NCBI RefSeq assembly: GCF_006970865.1
Contig: NZ_CP035503.1
Span: 2,989,001-3,053,000 of the forward strand
Origin: Rhodoferax sediminis
Lineage (GTDB): Bacteria > Pseudomonadota > Gammaproteobacteria > Burkholderiales > Burkholderiaceae_C
DNA length: 64,000 nt
Direction of reading: 5' to 3'
Below, piece after piece: positions 24,847 to 32,832 of the stretch. A model generated the notes under the pieces. That model was not told the origin of the DNA. It saw nothing but the letters and a program-made list of their open reading frames with translations, and ran no database searches. The stretch's first letter is position 1; each line of letters opens with the position of its first letter. The translations under genes were made by a program, and so were the position numbers.

Positions 24847-27141
24847 TCAGAAACGGTAGGCGACCGAGACGGTGGCCGAGCGGCCCAGCCCCGGCACGGC
24901 ACGCCCGCCATCGGATGGAATCAGCGCATCGTAGTAGTTCGTGTTGAACAGGTTGAACACGTTCAGGCGAATATCGTATTTCGGTTGATGGTAGGCGAGC
25001 ATCGCGTCCCAGCGCGTGTAGGCGCCGACCTGCACCAGATTGGTGTTGTTGGCAAAGCGCGAGGAACTGTAGGTCGCGCCGGCGCCGACCTCCCACTGCG
25101 GCGTGATGGCGTAGGTGCTCCACAGGCTGGCGGAATCTTTCGGCGTATTCGCCGGCACCATGCCGTTCGTGCCCGGCGCGATGCCATCGACGATGGTGGC
25201 GTTGAGGTGGGTGTAGCCGCCAAAGACCTGCAGTCTGTCGGTGACGCGCCCCGCCGCCCCGGCGCGCGCGCCGGTCACACGCACGGTGCCGGTCGCCGAA
25301 TATGTGCCGTCCGGGTTCTGCGAGCGCGCGTTGTCCTGGGTGATCTGGAACGCTGCCGCCGACAGCGACAGGTCGCCCCCGTTCAGGTCCCACTTGCCGC
25401 CGGCCTCGTAGGCCTTGTTGGTCGTCGGCGGCAGCGGCTGCGAGCTGCCGGTGGTCGATACCAGTTGTTCCAGCGACGGGTTGAACGACGTGCTGTAGGA
25501 CAGGTAGTAGGACTGCGCTTTGGTCGGTTGCCAGAGGGCGCCGGCACGCACGCTGGTGAAGTTCACCACCTGGTTCAGGGACGCCGCCGCGGTCGCGGTC
25601 GGGATCGAGTTGCCGATGCTCGCGCTGTAGCGGTCCTGGCGCAGGCCGCCGACCAGCTTGAACTGCGGGCTCAGTTCCAGCGTGTCGTTGAAGTAGGCGG
25701 CCACGGTGGTGGCGCTCGCCGTTGCGAGATTGCCGGCCGCGCTCGGCGCGTTGCCGGGCGAGTTGGTCCGGGCCGGATCGAGCAGCGGCGTGCAGGCCAC
25801 ATAGCCGCTGGTGCCGCCCGCCGGATTCAGCGCCGTACCGTTGCACGAACCATTCCGGTAATAGGCCTGGTTGTTGTAGGTGTCGCGCCCCAGCTCAAAG
25901 CCCGCCAGCAGCGCGTGCCTGACCGCACCCGTCTCGAATTTGGCGTTGAACTCGGTCAGGTTGAACAGCGACGTGTCGTGAATGACGCGGTCGTGGCTTT
26001 GCTGGCGCACCCACAGCTGGCTCAGCGGCAGCGCGCTGGTGGCAGCGGCCGGAACGGCCGTGCTGCCGGTGGAAAGCGGCGTGTAGACGCCGCTGGCCGA
26101 GATCGTGCCGATGCCTTGCGGTGCCGTCTCGCGCGCATTGGTGGTGACGTTGTTGTATTGCGTCTGGTTGCGGATCGAGCTGGTGGGCGTGAGCTTGTGC
26201 TCGACCAGTGCGCCGAGCGCGCCGATGTCGGAGATGGTGCGGTCGTCGGTGAAGCCGTAGGCCGTCTTCGGGTTCACGTTGACCGGCGCACCGTTCAGCG
26301 GGGGCACGCCGTAGTCGGGCATGTCGCGGTTGTGCTGCAGCAGCCCCGTCAGCGTGATTTGTGTCGGCGTGCCGATGCCGAGCTTGAGCGACGGCGCGAT
26401 GCCGAAGTCCTGCAGCTTCGTCTGATCGCGCGTCGTGGCGTCGCCCTGTTGCCCCATCACGGCCACGCGAAACGCCGCGGTATCGGACAGCGGCTGGTTG
26501 TGGTCGAGCGTGGTGCGCACCAGCCCGGTGGTGCTGGCCGACACCTGCACTTCGTCCGCGGCTTTCAGCGTGGGCTTCTTCGTGACCTGGTTGATCACGC
26601 CGCCGGTGGAGCCGCGGCCGAACAGCATGGACGACGGACCCATGAGCACCTCGATGGAATCGAGCGCGAAGGTATCCCGGTAGTACTGGGCCCGATCGCG
26701 CGCGCCGTCCAGAAAGACATCGGTACGTGCCGAGAAACCGTTCAGGTTGATGTTGGTGCCGATCTGGCCGCCTTCGGCGCCGCCGATGGTCAGGCCCGGC
26801 ACGTTGCGCAGCGCGGAGGCCAGCGAGGTGGCGCCTTGCGACTGCATCACCGCCTGGTTGATGACCGTGACCGACTGCGGAATATCGCGCAGCTCGGCCG
26901 GCAGCCGGCTGACCGAGTTCGCGTTGGCGCCGAAGTCGTTGTCCTCGGCGCTGGCCTTGATTTGCACAGGGCGCAAAGTCTGCGGCACGACGGCACCGGG
27001 CGCCGGCTGGATCTGGGCAGAAGGGGTGACTGGCGCCTGCGGTGCGGCTTGCTGGGCAAAGGCTCCCGGCACCGAGAACAGGCCAAGCAAAGACAAGGCG
27101 ACGGGGGTGCGCGGGCCCGCCGGGCGATAGCTGCGATTCAT
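24847..27141 (-). CDS. TonB-dependent siderophore receptor
   Basis: 764 residues with a signal peptide (about 1-30, cut near AFAQQ). Plug domain at about 65-200: LRDIPQSVTVINQ, NLNGFSARTDVFLDGARD, and VLMGPSSMLFGRGSTGGVINQVTKK in stretches typical of catecholate receptors of the Fiu/PiuA type. A 22-strand barrel follows, ending in the aromatic SVAYRF. It takes up a ferric siderophore, or a catechol compound, across the outer membrane with energy from TonB. The start at 27141 follows AGAGAAAG; the in-frame start at 27186 is less likely. A Fur-like box lies 88 nt upstream. Confidence 0.92.
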   Translation of the reverse strand: MNRSYRPAGPRTPVALSLLGLFSVPGAFAQQAAPQAPVTPSAQIQPAPGAVVPQTLRPVQIKASAEDNDFGANANSVSRLPAELRDIPQSVTVINQAVMQSQGATSLASALRNVPGLTIGGAEGGQIGTNINLNGFSARTDVFLDGARDRAQYYRDTFALDSIEVLMGPSSMLFGRGSTGGVINQVTKKPTLKAADEVQVSASTTGLVRTTLDHNQPLSDTAAFRVAVMGQQGDATTRDQTKLQDFGIAPSLKLGIGTPTQITLTGLLQHNRDMPDYGVPPLNGAPVNVNPKTAYGFTDDRTISDIGALGALVEHKLTPTSSIRNQTQYNNVTTNARETAPQGIGTISASGVYTPLSTGSTAVPAAATSALPLSQLWVRQQSHDRVIHDTSLFNLTEFNAKFETGAVRHALLAGFELGRDTYNNQAYYRNGSCNGTALNPAGGTSGYVACTPLLDPARTNSPGNAPSAAGNLATASATTVAAYFNDTLELSPQFKLVGGLRQDRYSASIGNSIPTATAAASLNQVVNFTSVRAGALWQPTKAQSYYLSYSTSFNPSLEQLVSTTGSSQPLPPTTNKAYEAGGKWDLNGGDLSLSAAAFQITQDNARSQNPDGTYSATGTVRVTGARAGAAGRVTDRLQVFGGYTHLNATIVDGIAPGTNGMVPANTPKDSASLWSTYAITPQWEVGAGATYSSSRFANNTNLVQVGAYTRWDAMLAYHQPKYDIRLNVFNLFNTNYYDALIPSDGGRAVPGLGRSATVSVAYRF

Positions 27142-27228
27142 TGTTTTACTTTCTCTGGGTGATGAACGAACAGGCCCTGACGTCATGCTGGCGCTGTGCT
27201 GGCTGCGTTCAAGATCAGCAGAAAGTAT

Positions 27229-27249
27229 AAATGCGAATCAGTCTTATTT
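27229..27249. promoter_or_regulatory. probable Fur box upstream of the TonB receptor
   Basis: AAATGCGAATCAGTCTTATTT is an AT-rich imperfect palindrome. About ten of the 14 informative positions match the TGATAAT-N-ATTATCA core. It lies 88 nt before the receptor ATG, where Fur would block transcription when iron is plentiful. Confidence 0.55.
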
Positions 27250-27331
27250 GCCTCAACAATCCGGAAAATGTTGCTTTTGCCCAAAACCAGAGTCAGCGAC
27301 GACAGCATTGCCGCCGCAGCCCGGGCTCACC

Positions 27332-28246
27332 TCAGGTTTTGGCGAGTTGGGCCATGGCCTTGCCGACCTCGTTGGTGCCTTGCGCCGCACCACTCTGCGG
27401 CACGGTTTCGCCGGCCTGCATCGTCACCTCGGCCAGCCGCGCGGCCAGACGTTCGGGCGCCTGGGCATCGGTGCCGATCCACGCACCGGGGGTCAGTGTG
27501 ACGTGCGCCGCCTCGAAGGTGCCGGCACCGGCGCACAGGATGGTGCGGTTCGGTGCGTCACTCGACGCCAGCACCAGCATCGCGGGCACCACGGCTTCGG
27601 GCTTCAGGGCCCGCAGCACGGCCTCGGGCATCAGGCCTTCGGTCATGCGGGTCGCGGCAGTGGGCGCCAGGCAGTTGACGTGGATGTTGTTTTTGGCACC
27701 CTCGATCGACAGGGTCTGCATCAGGCCCACCAGCGCCATCTTGGCCGCCCCGTAGTTGGCCTGGCCGAAATTGCCGTACAGGCCCGACGATGAGGTCGTC
27801 ATCACGATGCGCCCGTACTTCTGCTCGACCATCAGCGGCCAGACCGCCTTGGTGCAATGGACCGCGCCCATCAGGTGCACGTCCATCACCAGCCGGAAGT
27901 CGTCCAGCGCCATCTTGGCAAAGCTCTTGTCGCGCAGGATGCCGGCGTTATTCACCAGGATGTCGATACGCCTCCAGGCATCGACCGCCTGCCGGACCAT
28001 GGCCTGCACGGCGCCGAAATCCGTCACGGACGCTCCATTGGCGATGGCCTCGCCACCGGCCGCGCGGATCTCGTCAACCACCGCCTGCGCCGCACCCGTC
28101 GAACCGCCGGCGCCATCGACGGCGCCGCCGAGATCATTCACCAGCACCCGTGCGCCGCGCGCCGCCAGCGCCAAAGCATGTTGCCGGCCGAGGCCGCCGC
28201 CTGCGCCGGTGACGATGGCCACGCGACCCTTGAAATCAATGCTCAT
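27332..28246 (-). CDS. short-chain dehydrogenase, MFE-2/HSD17B4-like
   Basis: 304 residues. N-terminal Rossmann motif TGAGGGLGRQHALALA (about 14-29), NDLGG (about 38-42), LVNNAGILRD (about 96-105), catalytic Tyr and Lys in ANYGAAKMA (about 162-170), and a C-terminal extension of about 60 residues. The 'NDLGG' and 'NNAGILRDKSF' features are those of the (3R)-hydroxyacyl-CoA dehydrogenase part of peroxisomal multifunctional enzyme 2, so it may oxidise 3-hydroxyacyl-CoA. It stands alone, divergent from a Nudix gene. Confidence 0.8.
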   Translation of the reverse strand: MSIDFKGRVAIVTGAGGGLGRQHALALAARGARVLVNDLGGAVDGAGGSTGAAQAVVDEIRAAGGEAIANGASVTDFGAVQAMVRQAVDAWRRIDILVNNAGILRDKSFAKMALDDFRLVMDVHLMGAVHCTKAVWPLMVEQKYGRIVMTTSSSGLYGNFGQANYGAAKMALVGLMQTLSIEGAKNNIHVNCLAPTAATRMTEGLMPEAVLRALKPEAVVPAMLVLASSDAPNRTILCAGAGTFEAAHVTLTPGAWIGTDAQAPERLAARLAEVTMQAGETVPQSGAAQGTNEVGKAMAQLAKT

Positions 28247-28358
28247 GTTTTTCTTCCTGTCATGTAAGTGATGCTCGCCCCGCCCGGCTTCTGGTAGCCT
28301 TTGCCGGGACAGCGCTGTACTTTAATTCATGAGGCGGCGGGTCGATAGAAAGCTGCCG

Positions 28359-29234
28359 ATGGAACTGAACTCCGAAGTCATCACCACTCCGCCCCGTGCC
28401 GCCGCCACGGTAGTGATGCTGCGCGACGCCGCCGCAGGGCTGGAAGTGTTTCTGCTCAAGCGCCACGGCCTGTCGGACGTGCTGGGCGGCGCCTATGTAT
28501 TTCCCGGTGGCAAGGTGGACGCGCATGATGCCGAGCTGGATATGGCGACCCGGCTGGACCAGACCCCGCAGCAACTGCACGCAGGCTTGAACGAGCCCGA
28601 CATCGACGTCATGACGGCAGCGAGCCTGTATGTGGCCGCCTTGCGCGAGGCGTTTGAAGAATCGGGCGTGCTGTTTGCGCAGGACGCCTCGGCCGCTCAC
28701 GCCACACGCGCCGGCGCCCTCTTGCGTGAAGGCTGCGCCTTCGATGCAGTCCTTGCGCAGATGGCGCTGCGCCTGCAGACCCGCAGCGTGGTGCCGTGGT
28801 CGCGCTGGATCACGCCCCGGGTGCCGTCGGTGATGAACAAGCGCTTTGACACCCGTTTCTTCGTCTCCGCGGTGCCGCTGGACCAGATCGCGCGGCATGA
28901 TGACCACGAAACGACCGAGAGCGTCTGGCTGCGCCCCCGCGCCGCGCTCGAGCAGTACCGGGACGGCCAGATCGAGCTGGCACCGCCGCAGATCATGAGC
29001 CTGGCGCACCTGTCGCACCACAGCACGGTCGACAGCGTGCTGCGGGAGGCGCGCAGCCGCAGGCCGCCGATCATCCAGCCGGAGTCGTTCGAGCAGGACG
29101 GCTTGCGGGTCATCTGCTACCCCGGCGACGAACGGCACTCGCTGCGCGAGCGCGCGCTGCCCGGCCCCACCCGGCTGTGCTATCACCACCAGCGTTTCGA
29201 GCCCCTGGAGGGCTTCGAGGCGCTATTCGCCTGA
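28359..29234 (+). CDS. Nudix hydrolase with split Nudix box (NUDT19-like)
   Basis: 291 residues. The Nudix box is interrupted: VFPGGKVDAHDAEL (about 48-60) is separated by about 30 extra residues from the REAFEESGVLF half (96-106), which supplies the metal-binding glutamates. The same kind of insertion is known in NUDT19/RP2p, coenzyme-A diphosphatases, so acyl-CoA or CoA cleavage is a reasonable guess. The downstream stretch ETTESVWLRPRAALEQY is typical of this group. The start may be 28359 or the in-frame ATG at 28329. Confidence 0.75.
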   Translation: MELNSEVITTPPRAAATVVMLRDAAAGLEVFLLKRHGLSDVLGGAYVFPGGKVDAHDAELDMATRLDQTPQQLHAGLNEPDIDVMTAASLYVAALREAFEESGVLFAQDASAAHATRAGALLREGCAFDAVLAQMALRLQTRSVVPWSRWITPRVPSVMNKRFDTRFFVSAVPLDQIARHDDHETTESVWLRPRAALEQYRDGQIELAPPQIMSLAHLSHHSTVDSVLREARSRRPPIIQPESFEQDGLRVICYPGDERHSLRERALPGPTRLCYHHQRFEPLEGFEALFA

Positions 29235-29364
29235 CGTTCGCGCAGGCGTGCCGTCCGTCACTGTCACTTTCGCTAACCCGCCCCGCAAGCCCCGTCGCTA
29301 CCATGCGTGCAGCGGCTGCCCGGCGCCCGCCATGCCCGAATCCAATTTGCAGGAGAACCCCCTC

Positions 29365-30408
29365 ATGTCCACACTTGCCACGCTCACCAATCACCAGATC
29401 CGCCTGGCCGCACGCCCGGTGGGCACCCCAACCCGCGCCAACTGGAGCACGACCACCGAAGCCGTCGCCGAGCCCGCCGAGGGCGGCGTGCTGGTCAAGA
29501 CGCTGGCCCTGTCGCTGGACCCCGCGATGCGCGGCTGGATGAACGAAGGCAAGAGCTACATCCCGCCCGTGGGCATTGGCGAAGTCATGCGCGCGGGGGG
29601 CATCGGCAAGGTCATCGCCTCAAAAAATCCGGCGTTTGCCGTGGGCGACGTCGTTTCTGCCGTGCTCGGCGTGCAGGAATACCTGCTGGTTCCACAGGCC
29701 GACCTCAAGCGCAGCAGCCTGGCCAAAATCGACCTGACGCTGGGCAGCCAGACGCAGTGGCTCAACGTGCTCGGCATGCCCGGCATGACGGGTTATTTCG
29801 GCCTGATGGACGTGGGCCAGCCCAAGGCGGGCGAGACCGTGGTGGTGTCGGGCGCCGCCGGCGCGGTCGGCCAGACGGTCGGCCAGCTCGCCAGGATCAA
29901 GGGCTGCCGTGCCGTGGGCATCGCCGGTGGCCGGGCCAAATGCGACTGGGTCGTGAAGGAGCTCGGCTTTGATGCCTGCATCGACTACAAGGCCGGCCCC
30001 AGCGCGGTCAGGGACGGCCTGAAGGAACATTGCCCGAACGGCGTGGACATCTACTTCGACAATGTGGGCGGCGAAATCCTGGACGCGGCGCTGGCGCGTC
30101 TCGCCCGCGGCGCGCGCATCATCATCTGCGGCGCCATCAGCCAGTACAACAACACCAGCGCGGTTCAAGGGCCTAAGAACTATCTGTCGCTGCTCGTGAA
30201 CCGGGCCCGCATGCAGGGCATCGTGGTGTTCGACTATGCCGATCGCTACCCTCTGGCCGTGGCCGAATTGGCGGGCTATCTGAAGGACGGCCGCATGAAG
30301 AGCAAGGAGGACATCGTAAAGGGCCTGGACACCTTTCCCGAAGCCCTCATCAAGCTCTTCACGGGCGAGAACTTCGGCAAGCTGGTGCTGCAGGTCGCCG
30401 AAGACTGA
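29365..30408 (+). CDS. zinc-free NADP-dependent oxidoreductase (CurA/LTB4DH-like MDR)
   Basis: 347 residues. The start at 29365 has AGGAG 9 nt upstream. The N-terminal GroES-like domain has SLDPAMRGWM (typical of this branch); there is no zinc-binding Cys/His set. The nucleotide domain has GMPGMTGYFGLMD (about 137-149) and VSGAAGAVGQTVGQLA (about 160-175), and later DIYFDNVGGEILD. Members reduce activated C=C bonds of enones or curcumin-like compounds using NADPH in the cytoplasm. The substrate here is unknown. Confidence 0.85.
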   Translation: MSTLATLTNHQIRLAARPVGTPTRANWSTTTEAVAEPAEGGVLVKTLALSLDPAMRGWMNEGKSYIPPVGIGEVMRAGGIGKVIASKNPAFAVGDVVSAVLGVQEYLLVPQADLKRSSLAKIDLTLGSQTQWLNVLGMPGMTGYFGLMDVGQPKAGETVVVSGAAGAVGQTVGQLARIKGCRAVGIAGGRAKCDWVVKELGFDACIDYKAGPSAVRDGLKEHCPNGVDIYFDNVGGEILDAALARLARGARIIICGAISQYNNTSAVQGPKNYLSLLVNRARMQGIVVFDYADRYPLAVAELAGYLKDGRMKSKEDIVKGLDTFPEALIKLFTGENFGKLVLQVAED

Positions 30409-30410
30409 CC

Positions 30411-30854
30411 TCAGTCGCGGTGGCCGTGGCCGTTGCCATGGCCGCGATCATTGTCCCGGTAGGCATGTTTGCCGTTGTCGCCGCGGCCGTCCCAGCCGCG
30501 GCGATCACGGTCCTTGAATTTGTACTTGCCCCGGCTGTCTACATTCACAAAATACACCTGCCGGCCACAGGCGTTGTACTGGGCGCAGTGTTTGCTCCAT
30601 TTTTTGGCGTGGCCCGGCGGCACATACAGGTACAGCGGCGGTTGCTGCACCTGCACTGCTGGCCGCGTAATGATCACCGGCTGTGCATACAGCACCGGCG
30701 GCGGCGGGGCATTGCCGATATTGATGCGGCCATAGACGCCGGGCGCCAAGATGCCATCCACGGTGGCATTGACGTAGGGCTGCGCCCGGGCCGCGGTGGC
30801 ACCCAGCAACAGCAGGGCTGCAGCGAGGGCAAAAATTCGGGTTTTCAACTTCAT
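30411..30854 (-). CDS. small secreted Pro-rich protein with His/Asp/Arg-rich tail
   Basis: 147 residues from the ATG at 30854 with AAGGAA 6 nt upstream. A signal peptide spans about 1-26 (cut after ARAQ). The mature part has a Pro/Val/Tyr-rich stretch (APPPPVLYAQP, QQPPLYLYVPPGHAKKW), two Cys residues (HCAQYNACGRQVYF) that may form a disulfide, and a charged His/Gly/Asp tail. Its design parallels the secreted protein at 4508. It converges with the oxidoreductase gene with only 2 nt between stops. Function unknown. Confidence 0.65.
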   Translation of the reverse strand: MKLKTRIFALAAALLLLGATAARAQPYVNATVDGILAPGVYGRINIGNAPPPPVLYAQPVIITRPAVQVQQPPLYLYVPPGHAKKWSKHCAQYNACGRQVYFVNVDSRGKYKFKDRDRRGWDGRGDNGKHAYRDNDRGHGNGHGHRD

Positions 30855-30934
30855 GGGATTCCTTGTGGTTATGCCGCCTGGCCAGCCGGAACCTCGGCGA
30901 TTCGAATCGCCACCGAGAACTCCTTTGAGCCAAG

Positions 30935-30955
30935 CTTCATTTGTAACAAATGAAG
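30935..30955. promoter_or_regulatory. palindrome containing TTTGTAACAAA upstream of the secreted-protein gene
   Basis: CTTCATTTG and CAAATGAAG pair perfectly around TAA. It lies 80 nt before the ATG at 30854 and about 54 nt from the stop of the upstream cupin gene, and could be an operator or a short terminator-like hairpin. The TGTAACA centre recalls the sites near 5012. Confidence 0.4.
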
Positions 30956-31008
30956 TGGAGCGCTTATGTAGGACGATGTGAAAGGTGTAAGCAAGATGCG
31001 TCCTACGC

Positions 31009-31509
31009 TCAGACTGCCCCGTGCGGATGCGTGGGATCGACCCACAACACCGTTTCGGGTTTCTCGGCCGGCTCGATCGCCAGATTGACCGCGACCGCCT
31101 CGCCGTCACTGCGGCACAGCACGCATTCCAGCGGCTCGGTGGGACTGGCATTGATTTCCTGGTGCGGCACATAGGGCGGCACATAGATGAAGTCACCGGG
31201 GCCGGCCTCGGCCGTGAATTCCAGGTGTTCGCCCCAGCGCATGCGCGCGCGGCCCTTGATGATGTAGATCACGCTTTCCAGATGACCGTGGTGATGGGCG
31301 CCGGTCTTGGCGTTGGCATGGATGGTGACGGTGCCGGCCCAGAGCTTTTGCGCGCCGACGCGCGCGAAATTGATGGCCGCCTTGCGATCCATGCCGGGCG
31401 TCTGGGCCGTGTTGCCGTCGAGCCGGTTCGCGGGGATCACGCGCACGCCATCGTGCTTCCATGGCGCATCGGCGTGATCGTGCGCATCGCGCAAGTCGTG
31501 GGTTGTCAT
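31009..31509 (-). CDS. cupin-domain protein
   Basis: 166 residues, a single cupin barrel. Motif 1 is visible as GAHHHGHLESVIYIIKGRAR (about 70-89), with His residues and Glu as metal ligands. Motif 2 is AGPGDFIYVPPYVPHQEIN (about 101-119), with the final metal-binding His. The C-terminal stretch ECVLCRSDGEAVAVNL resembles small bacterial cupins of the oxalate-decarboxylase-like group. The metal and substrate are unknown. Its start is 4 nt after the upstream serine-hydrolase stop, so the two are one operon. Confidence 0.8.
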   Translation of the reverse strand: MTTHDLRDAHDHADAPWKHDGVRVIPANRLDGNTAQTPGMDRKAAINFARVGAQKLWAGTVTIHANAKTGAHHHGHLESVIYIIKGRARMRWGEHLEFTAEAGPGDFIYVPPYVPHQEINASPTEPLECVLCRSDGEAVAVNLAIEPAEKPETVLWVDPTHPHGAV

Positions 31510-31513
31510 GGCA

Positions 31514-32719
31514 TCACTCCATCAAGGCCGCATACACCAGGTCGCGGAACAGCGGCCGGTAGTGTTCGCGCTGGTTCGGGGCCTGGATCATCATCAGCGC
31601 GAACAGGTCTTCGGCCGGATCGACAAAGAAGGTCGTGCCCGCAATGCCGCCCCAGAAATACGAGCCCACCGAGCCCGGCACCGCTGACAGTCCGGGCGCG
31701 GTGCGCACCGCAAAGCCCAGTCCGAAGCCGTGGCCCGGCGTGAGCAGCGTGGCCGAGCCGCTGTGCGGATTCACCGGAATGGTGCCGAGGTGGTCGGCCG
31801 TCATCCAGTCCACGATGCGCGGGCCCAGCAGGCGCACGCCGCCGAGTTCGCCCTTGTTCAGCATGAACTGCAGGAAGCGCGCATAGTCCATGGCGGTCGA
31901 GACCAGCCCACCGCCGCCCGACTCCATCTGCGGCCGTTGCCGCGCCTCGAACAGTTGCATCTGCACGCCGCCGTCGGGGTCGCGCGCAAACGGCTCGGCA
32001 ATGCGCCCATGGTGCTCGGGCGGCACCCAGAAGCCGGTCTCCCGCATGCCCAGTGGCTCGAAGATCTGCTGGTGCAGAAACTCGCCGAGCGGCTGGCCAC
32101 CGAGGACCTCCACCAGCCGGCCCAGCACATCGGTGGCGCGGCTGTATTCCCAGACGCTGCCGGGCTGCGCCATCAGGGGCAGCGCTGCGAGCGCCTGCGA
32201 GAATTCCGCGTTGCTGCGCTCCCGCGAGCCGATGCGGGCCGCACCATATTGCCGCTGCACGGCCGACAGGCCCAGAAACTCGTAGGTCAGGCCGGCCGTG
32301 TGGCGCAGCAGGTCCTGCACCGTGGCGCCCGGGGTCACGGGCTGCAACTCCAGGCTGCCGTGGCGCTCCACGGCCAGTTGTTGCTGCGCGTACTCGGGCA
32401 GGTATTTCGACACCGGATCGCTCAGCAGCAAACGCCCCTGCTCCAGCAGCATCATGACCGCCACCGATACGATAGGCTTGGTCATGGAATAGATGCGGAA
32501 CAGCGAGTCGCGCGCCATGGGCGTGCCGGCGGCAGGGTCCTGCTGCCCCAGTGCTTCGAACAGCGCCACCTTGCCGCGCCGCGCAATCAGTGCCACGGCG
32601 CCGGGCAGGCGCTGGCGATCGATCTCGGACTGCAGCACGAGCCGCAGGCGATCCAGCCGCTGGGCGCTCAGCCCGACTTCGGCCGGCTCCGCCGTGGGAA
32701 GGATGGGGGTTGAACTCAT
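31514..32719 (-). CDS. serine hydrolase, class C beta-lactamase-like (EstB-type)
   Basis: 401 residues, beta-lactamase fold (PF00144). The nucleophile motif SxxK is YSMTK at about 77-81 (Ser78, Lys81), inside LFRIYSMTKPIVSVAVMMLLE. The second motif is WEYSRA (about 189-194), where Tyr-Ser replaces Tyr-x-Asn. Near the C-terminus, FWGGIAGTTFF takes the place of KTG. No signal peptide is seen, so it is a cytoplasmic esterase or amidase of the EstB type rather than a resistance enzyme. It heads an operon with the cupin gene. Confidence 0.85.
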   Translation of the reverse strand: MSSTPILPTAEPAEVGLSAQRLDRLRLVLQSEIDRQRLPGAVALIARRGKVALFEALGQQDPAAGTPMARDSLFRIYSMTKPIVSVAVMMLLEQGRLLLSDPVSKYLPEYAQQQLAVERHGSLELQPVTPGATVQDLLRHTAGLTYEFLGLSAVQRQYGAARIGSRERSNAEFSQALAALPLMAQPGSVWEYSRATDVLGRLVEVLGGQPLGEFLHQQIFEPLGMRETGFWVPPEHHGRIAEPFARDPDGGVQMQLFEARQRPQMESGGGGLVSTAMDYARFLQFMLNKGELGGVRLLGPRIVDWMTADHLGTIPVNPHSGSATLLTPGHGFGLGFAVRTAPGLSAVPGSVGSYFWGGIAGTTFFVDPAEDLFALMMIQAPNQREHYRPLFRDLVYAALME

Positions 32720-32770
32720 ACCGCGTGTCGTCCTTTCTGGCTTTCAAAATCAACTGCCTGGCACCCCGTC

Positions 32771-32832
32771 AACTACAATTTTGATAGCTAACTGCGCAGA
32801 AGGGGCATGGGCCACAGGCACTTTTTACCGTT
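32771..32832 (+). repeat. dispersed 42-bp-core repeat, copy F (intergenic)
   Basis: The core is 32771-32812: ACTA, TAGC at 14-17 and CATGGGCC at 35-42 (two changes from CAAGGGCT), then CACTTTTT. It fills the gap between the serine-hydrolase start and the stop of the acyl-CoA synthetase gene, whose last codon lies in the repeat tail. Confidence 0.7.

Noticed and set aside
24811..27162. 783-codon plus-strand ORF opposite the TonB receptor
   Set aside because: Arg/Gly/Val-rich shadow of the receptor gene on the other strand, with no recognisable domain.
31514..32719. Antibiotic beta-lactamase
   Set aside because: It has SxxK, but the other two motifs are altered and no signal peptide is present; it fits EstB-like esterases better.
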